A stretch of 64,000 nt of DNA from contig CM042955.1 of the NCBI GenBank assembly GCA_023678885.1, positions 38,782,088 to 38,846,087 of the forward strand, read 5' to 3'. A program made the position numbers and the translations under genes. Positions 57,602 to 64,000 of the stretch are shown here, piece after piece (the first letter of the stretch is position 1; each line of letters begins with the position of its first letter). This stretch comes from Pogostemon cablin (lineage: Eukaryota; Streptophyta; Magnoliopsida; Lamiales; Lamiaceae). The notes beneath the pieces are model-generated. The model saw only the letters and a list, made by a program, of their open reading frames with translations, did no database searches and was not told the origin of the DNA.

Positions 57602-58832
57602 TTATCTTCCTTCAATAATAGTACCACAACCTCGAAGAAGTTGATTAGTTTGCTTTGACTCACTAGAAGGTATCATCACTTCATAATTAGCTTTTATCAA
57701 GTTAGATGTTCCACCCAGCTTTCTCACATACTCAGTGGATACAAATGAATATGTTGCTCCAGAATCAAATGGCACATAAGTAGTAGTGCCAAAAATAGAA
57801 AACTTACCCGTGACAACTGAGGGATTCGCATCAGCCTCTTTCCGCATCAGAGTGTACACCCTTGCTGGAGCTCTTCCCTGCTGTTGCTTCCATTGCTTAG
57901 GACATGTAGTGGTTACATGCTCTTTCTCTCCACATGTGTAACGAGTCCTAAGAGCAATGCGACACTTCCCACCATGTGGCTTAGCACAATTAGAACATAT
58001 TGGTAGTGGCGACGCAGGTGGCACCTTACCCTGATCGAATTTGGGACACTTGTTTGGTTCTCCCTGACCTTGTTCTTGATTCATTGGATATTAGGTTTCA
58101 GCCTCTGAAATGGCATAGGCCTCTTATTTTCTCTCCCAAACTGCTGCACTGGTTTTTGCTGAAACTTTTTTCTGATAGTCTAGGCTTGTCTGGTCATCAT
58201 CTCCGCTTGTTCAGCAATTTGGGCCCTTTCTGCAACTTGTGAGTATGTCGCTCCCCGCAAACCCGCCATACTCACATCTCTAAAAAGCTCAGGCCTTAAG
58301 CCTTCCACAAACCTTTCCACTTTCAGTACCTCCATACTCACCATGCGTTCTGCAAATCTAGACAACTGCTCGAACTTTTGGAGGTAATCAGTAACTGACA
58401 TACCACCCTGCTTCAGCTGTATGAACTTATTCATCTTCATTGCTCTCACTGGTGCCATAAAGTACTTATTTGTGAAAAGCTCCTTAAACCTTTCCCATGT
58501 CATAGTCATGACATCCTCGATACTTTTAATTGTATCCCACCAGTGACCAACACTCCCCCATAACATGAAAGAAGCACACAATACCTTGTCCACATCTGGA
58601 ATTCTACTATATTGAAATATGTTTCCACCATTCGTAACTTATCCTCTGCATCTGTGGGACCTGCTGCATCCTCAAATATCGAAGGGCTCAGCTTTCGAAA
58701 CCTCTCACAAATAATTTCCACATGTTCCGCCTGATGTCGATCTTGATTAACATTAACCTTTGGCTGTCCACCCATATCTCTCTGCTGAATCAGTTGTTGT
58801 ATCTGTTGGGACTGCCGCTCTACCGGTTCCAT
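57602..58832 (-). pseudogene. gag: Gag and protease of H
   Basis: Gag starts MEPVERQSQQIQQ at 58832. The core has WERFKELFTNKYFM and MSVTDYLQKFEQLSRFA, then VERFVEGLRPELFRDV. The zinc knuckle near 57915-57960 reads RYTCGEKEHVTTTCPK and has lost its first Cys. The protease active site DSGATYSFVS is at about 57750. Frameshifts occur near 58590, 58180 and 58090. Confidence 0.86.
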
Positions 58833-58844
58833 CAGTCTAGTAAT

Positions 58845-60003
58845 TGATGAGAGTGAAAATAAGCGTATTTTAGTGTCCAATTTAACACCTTTTTGATGAG
58901 AATTATTGTCACATATTAGCACAAGTGTCTTATATTTGATATATTTGAGAAAAAGGTGCACTCGAGGTGTTTTATTGTGTTTTAGGTGAAAAAAGGATCA
59001 AAAGTACAAAGTTGTAGAAATGGTGCAACTTGTGTATGAATGCTAAAAAACGCATGTCCAACTTATGTAATTTTTCTGTGTTCGTGTGGAGCTCAAAAAT
59101 AGAAGTGTGATATATGGTTGAAAAGTCAGTGAAGAGAGGATCTTTTTGGCATAAAGAACACCACAGTCGGAATTTAAACGAGAAAATTATGATCAAAATA
59201 GTGACGTCGCGTGAGCTGTGCCGAACAGAATGGCTGTGCCACTTTTTATGGCTTGTTATACCTCTTGGATTTTTTATGAGTTCCTTATATGGATAGAAAC
59301 CCAAGGAAGAGAGAATAGCGTGACCGCAAGAATCACTCAAATTGGAGTTTGGATGTGGAAGTTATACGCGAAACGGTAAGACTGCACAAGCTGGTTTGAT
59401 GTGGTTCGACCACGTTAGATGTGGTTCGACCAACCATGAAGGTCGAACCATATGCCTAAAGGTGCATTAAATCACCGATTTTGATTCGACCATGGTTAGA
59501 CCAAGCCCATAGGTCGAACTAAATGCCAGGGACAGCTCCAAATTCGTATTTATAAATCCTAGTGCGTGTTTATGCATGTTTTCATCTTAAAAAGCTTATC
59601 TAAGTCCATAAGGAGAGCTTACAAGTATAAAAGGGGATGTAGATCATACAGAAAATAAGAGAACCGCAACACAATCATCCTACCTACACCCCACAAGGGG
59701 GATCATCCCCCAACCATCATCCACATCCTTTCCTCCATCCATCCATCACTTTGAAGATTCGTCTGTGGAATCAAGAGGAGAACCAAGAGGAGGATTCAAG
59801 ACGGAGAAGGACGCGGTGACACCCACATCTAGAGTTTTATTCGTTTTCTAATTTATCTTGTATTTTTTGGATATATGGGTAAGATCTATCCAACCCCATA
59901 AACATTTTTTGAAATGTCATGGGCTAGAACCGTTTTGGTAGATCTAGGGTTTTGAAGGTTTTTATGAATTAATTAAACTCTCTTGTGTGTTCTCCATACA
60001 ACC
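58845..60003 (+). mobile_element. Truncated gypsy LTR I'', opposite in orientation to I'
   Basis: Starts TGATGAGAGTGAAAATAAGC. Word array at 59403-59520 (GGTTCGACC/GGTCGAACC), TATAAAAG at 59626-59633, then CATGGGCTAGAACC and CTCCATACAACC, where similarity to I' stops and chloroplast sequence begins. Confidence 0.7.
59403..59520 (+). repeat. GGTTCGACC/GGTCGAACC array in LTR I''
   Basis: Six words, two of them mutated (GGTTAGACC, GGTCGAACT). Same position relative to the TATA box as in I', but with the element C word rather than the I' word. Confidence 0.83.
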
Positions 60004-60615
60004 TTGAACTGTAAACTCCATTCCATCCTATAATCTTTCCCAAGGCCTGTGTTCCTCGATAAATTCCAGTCCTATAACTAATTGTTCTGGAATCTTCCAG
60101 CAACTCTTTTATATTTTCTATCCTATAGATTTCTAATTCTATATTTCTTTTGAATTCGATTGATTGGTTATAACTAATCAGACATTCCTCGGCTTTTATT
60201 CGTAAAAGGGAAAAAATTGACCTTTCAAGTATCCCCCCTTGGATGGGAAAATAGAAAGAAAAGAAAGAGATACATGGGGTATATATCAATCTATATTGAA
60301 TTGCCGATACAAAAATGATAAAATCCAATCGGATTGGATCCAATATGGGCTTTCTCTAGGTAAGAAAAAAAATACTTTTTTCGAGATAGTAATCGCTATC
60401 TAAGAAATTTAATTCAAGGGTTCCAGTACAAATGAAAGAAAAAAAGGAATGATATCTGCGGAAAGGCATATTAGATGAAAGTCATATGTACGGCTTGGAG
60501 GGAGATCTTTCATATCTTTCGAGATCCACCCTACAATACGGGGTAAAAAAGCCAAAATAAGTGATTTCAACCCTTATAAAAAGAAAACTGATTCTTAAAC
60601 CCCCTTCACACTCAT
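60004..60615 (+). other. rps12: Nuclear insertion of chloroplast DNA (NUPT): rps12 intron 2, exon 3 and spacer to rps7
   Basis: Group II intron domain V is at about 60462-60499 (TTAGATGAAAGTCATATGTA then CGGCTTGG), and domain VI ends ATCCACCCTAC at 60534. Exon 3 is 60535-60560 and encodes YGVKKPK and a stop, the usual end of plastid ribosomal protein S12. The next 53 bp correspond to the rps12-rps7 spacer and end at CACTCAT, where the rps7 ATG would start. Upstream sequence back to 60004 is taken as intron. Composition differs from the flanking LTRs. Recognition is from memory of plastid sequences. Confidence 0.72.
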
Positions 60616-61785
60616 TGTTTGGTCGTATATTGTTGGCACAGGGAGGAAGGTACTAGAGTTTAAGCGATCTCAAGTTTATCATGATTTTATAAGGACGACG
60701 GAATGGGATGAAGGATAAGCGTGTAAATGAACGCACTTAAACTAATGCAAGAAATAAGATAAAAGCAAAGATAAATGATGTGTTTCAAATGATGCAAGGA
60801 TGAGATTAGAAACAATCATGGCATAGATAATAAAGTAATCATGTAATTAATTCTAATCTCTCATGGACAAGGCATAGGAGGGATCACTAATTCCACCTAA
60901 ACTCTCTCTGGAGATGGATAAGATGTAGGCCAATAATAAAACTCCCAAAAGCACATAGGATCGTGACCAAAGCAAACACCTCCCACTAGGTACTAATTAC
61001 TCTATGAGTTCCCTAATGTGGTACTAAATCATAGGCAATATTCCCTTTTAAGGTACTATGAATTCACCAACGATTTTGGTCTCCTCACCAAATCAACCAA
61101 TCTCTCGATTAAGCTAATCAAATGTTCCATCAAAGGGTTCTAAATCTAGAATGATATCTCTATCTTATTCTAAATTAATGCACATGAGGTGCATGATGAA
61201 ATGATATAATGAACTATCCTAAATATATAATTGATTTCTCAATCTAATCACATGCCCATGCCAATTAATCACACATATCATCATATAAATCAAGCAATGA
61301 ACAATCAATGATAGAAATAACATAAAGCCCATTCAAGATTAAAATCAAATTGCATAAAAACTAAATTATCCAACACTAATCATGGAGCTAATCTCACAAA
61401 GGAGATTAACCTATCATAGTCTTAGAGAAAACAACATAGACAATTAAATCTAAAAATTCCATGATCATACTATAAAGAAGTTTACAAAAATTAGAATTAG
61501 ATTCCCCCTATGAAGTCCTTCAATGGAGATCTCCTTCTTCTTCTTGCAATCTTCACTCTCCCTTGCTTCCTTGACCACTTGGATGGTGGATTTGATGGAG
61601 GAGATCAAGTGTGGATGGATGGATGAAGAATGGATGAAGATGATGGTGTAAAATGGAGGAAATGGTGTGTGATCTAGGTGTAGGAGTAAAACCCTTCAAA
61701 AATCCTCATCAAATATTGATGTATTGGGTATTTATACCCCTTGGGATGCTTCTAGAAGGGTTCTGATATGTTTCTGATCCTGCAG

Positions 61786-61938
61786 CACCACGGGTCGTGT
61801 GCTGCAACACGGCCACAGGATGGTCGTGTTGGATAAATTAATGTCAGAAAATGGCCAAGGCTTACAGGGCCGTGTTGCATAACACGGGTCATGTGTTCCA
61901 ACATGGGTCGTGTGCTGCAACACGGCCGGCCGTGTTGG
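61786..61938 (-). repeat. Dyad word array in U3 of LTR J
   Basis: CACCACGGGTCGTGTGCTGC, CAACACGGCCACAGGATGGT, CAGGGCCGTGTTGC and CAACACGGCCGGCCGTGTTG, the last a perfect 20-bp palindrome. Located upstream of the minus-strand TATA box. Confidence 0.83.
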
Positions 61939-62191
61939 TGCAACCCCTATTTTTATGATTTTGTTTCGGCTCGTTCTCTCTCGTTTCAACTCCGAATTGA
62001 GATTTGCTTTTTCATACGTCTTCCTTTTCGCGTCTAGGATTTATTTTTACCTGAAAATCATACGTTTAAGCTCATTCAGACACATTTCCATAAAAATACA
62101 AAACACACCAAGTAGTACACAGAAATAGATAAAATAATACGAAAACACCCATAAAAAGATACTAAAATCTAGGTGAAAATATCACTCATCA

Positions 62192-64000
62192 CACCCCCAA
62201 ACTTAAAGTGTTGTACGTCCCCGAACAATGAAAATGATAAACCAAGGGGTGAGATTTTCACCTAGAAAAAGACTAAATGAACATAAGTAATAACACATCA
62301 ATAATAATAAGAACTATAAATCATGCTAAGTCATCCTACAACATTAGATTCATGATATGCAAAAAATATTAACAAGTTCAATTAAAAGAGAATAAAGTGT
62401 AATATAGTTCCTTTTTAGTTCAAGCCTCACATAGATTATCAATTTCACTCAACACTCTATGAAGGTAAGATAAATCAACATTCATTAACCGATTGGCTCG
62501 ACTTGCTATAAGATTGCTCGTGGACTATATTTACAAACCACCAAAGTTTCAATCAATGATCAAAAAGGTCTTTCATTAAGGATGTAATGATAGGCTCTTT
62601 GGTAGGGTAGGAAGAATATAGGTAAGAGTGACTAATCAAGTGTAAGTAATCGAAGGGATGGCCAAATTCTCCAACTTCTCCACTTCTCTTTCTTCCTTTA
62701 TTTTCTTTAATGATCACAAGCACTAGTCATCAACTTTCCTTGGATTGAGCTTCTTTTAATGCATGCTTCCTTCTTTGGATTTTTAAATACTTGAACATAT
62801 TATTGTTGCTTTGCTCGTTTTCTTATATTAAGGTTGCATGTCCATTCTTGTTTGTACTCTTTTTATCCTTTTTCTTACTTGTTTACCATTTCCTTTTCTT
62901 CTTTTGTAACTCAATCACTCCTTACTAGCTTCCATCTTCTCAATCACTCACACAAAAGGGTCAATATGTTAGGCTCATATGGGTAATCAAGGCTTGTAGT
63001 GTGTTAAATTCACAATAAAAAGGCTTATAGGCTCAAAGTGGTTGACTAGGGATGATGTTCATGGTATGGAAATATTTGGAAATTACTATAAATGACCAGG
63101 ATGGCCTTAGATTATATCACTAATCTCCATTAATCGGGCTCGTTCCTATAGTCCTTGACCAAGTTCTAGCTTATCAAACGCAATCGATCCACTCATGAAA
63201 AAAATACCATGTATGCATGGTTGAGGCTCAACTACTCACAAGTTTATGCATTGAACCTTAAGAAACTTACTACACCACATTCATATCAAAATTGAGCAAA
63301 TTAAATAAAACATGTCACAATTTGAAAGTGTAGAGATTCTTAATCATAACTTGTCATCACTTATTACCACAACATATCATCACTCATTGTTCAAAAATGA
63401 CTCACGATATCCCAAAAATAAACCACCAAAACGATCCCTAACAAGAATAAAAACACACACACAACATAAAATAAAGACTCAACAAACAAGAAACAACCAA
63501 AAACACATAACATTCAAGAATAAAAATCACCATCAATGAAAAATGAAGCACACATTCATATCATCCATGATCAATTAAGCTCACAAACATCCCAACTTTT
63601 GATTGAAAAGAAAATCCTAATTTACGAAAATAAACCTCCCAAAAATATAACACATGAAGCAACGTGCTAATCACACCAATCTAAATAAAATAAATTCATG
63701 TCAAGCAACTAGAAGTGGTATAGAATAGAGTGAACTCCCTCAATAGGCATTTGGTGGTGGAAATGGTTGGCACTAGCTTCCGGATTGAATACACAATGAA
63801 TTTCGACTTGATCTCCGGGCTCAATTTGTGCTTCCACTACACTTCATTCATGCTCAACAACTCATCAAAAATATTAGCTCAACAATATCATTAAAAATAT
63901 GGATTATCATGTACTTCAACACAACCAAACATACCAAAATCATACCAATACTCATGAGAAAAAATTTAAAATTAGCCCAAAAATACGAAAAATATATGAG
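62192..64000 (-). other. 3' noncoding region of element J
   Basis: Polypurine tract at 62192 (complement of CACCCCCAAACTT). No credible ORF in 1.8 kb. Confidence 0.65.

Larger units (their letters stand above)
51265..58844 (-). mobile_element. Decayed Tekay (Del) chromovirus H
   Basis: Gag, protease, RT, RNase H, integrase and the C-terminal chromodomain-like segment lie in normal order on the minus strand, with many stops and frameshifts. The 5' LTR and leader are missing: the gag start at 58832 lies 12 bp from the start of LTR I''. hAT element K interrupts RNase H. Confidence 0.85.
60616..64000 (-). mobile_element. Athila-type element J, 3' end only in window
   Basis: 3' LTR 60616-62191 (minus sense TGATGAGTGATATTTTC...), TATA box at 61729-61737, word array at 61786-61938. 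The internal 3' region 62192-64000 is like that of A at 24588-26700; both include a frame starting MSQFESVEILNHN. The rest lies beyond the window. Confidence 0.8.

Noticed and set aside
49931..60003. I', H and I'' as one intact element with terminal LTRs
   Set aside because: The LTRs are in opposite orientation, strongly diverged and carry different words; H has its own LTR start and polypurine tract at 53332-53345.
59969..60343. 124-codon minus-strand frame in the chloroplast-derived segment
   Set aside because: It overlaps the rps12 intron on the opposite strand and begins in LTR I''; no domain is seen. Chance frame.

Overview
The window is intergenic DNA from a plant nuclear genome. The evidence is stacked LTR retrotransposons with plant-type primer sites (tRNA-Asp for the Ty3/gypsy elements, initiator-tRNA-Met for the copia elements), Athila and Tekay lineages, hAT, MULE and Harbinger-type DNA elements, a captured plant GH17 beta-1,3-glucanase fragment and an integrated piece of chloroplast rps12. 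A eudicot is likely; I cannot name the species. Only the edge of one possible host gene is seen (1-147, C-terminal 48 codons) and no intact host gene. A second host-like fragment, ERD7-like, is split between 39.1-39.5 kb and 49.6-49.9 kb.

Left block (620-38070): a Russian-doll nest, resolved largely by target-site duplications (TSDs). A Pack-MULE of about 1.2 kb (629-38061; 148-bp TIRs; 9-bp TSD ATATATAAA) carries a frameshifted GH17 fragment. It was hit by Athila-type solo LTR D (846-37047). D was hit by element C (1970-36567, + strand, TSD TAGAA), which keeps gag, protease and a spliced Athila third ORF but has no RT or integrase. C's 3' LTR holds copia element E (12613-20740) and non-autonomous gypsy element B (21188-35710, - strand, TSD ATTGT). 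B was in turn hit by gag-protease-only Athila element A (22933-31253, - strand).

Middle block (38071-49930): a Harbinger-like MITE (38313-39109), then the ERD7-like fragment split by a probable hAT element (39538-49615). Inside that is a palindromic-TIR MITE, and inside the MITE copia element F (40265-48669, - strand, TSD GGTCT). F belongs to the same family as E.

Right block (49931-64000): a truncated gypsy LTR (I', -), a decayed Tekay chromovirus (H, -) with a hAT (K) in its RNase H, a second truncated LTR of the I family in opposite orientation (I'', +), a chloroplast insertion (60004-60615), and the 3' end of another Athila-type element (J, -) running off the window.

The most unusual signal is a set of short dyad-symmetric words packed into the U3 of the gypsy-type LTRs just upstream of the TATA box. 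They are GGTTCGACC/GGTCGAACC in C and I'', GCTCGACC/GGTCGAGC in I', and CACGGCC/GGCCGTG-type in A, D and J (a minimal version in B). In C the same words form a roughly 90-bp fold-back module that also occurs in frame inside the gag-protease ORF and again before the third ORF. Most retroelements here lack a working pol, yet several have near-identical LTRs, so they were probably moved in trans. All identifications come from reading the sequence; no database search was run.
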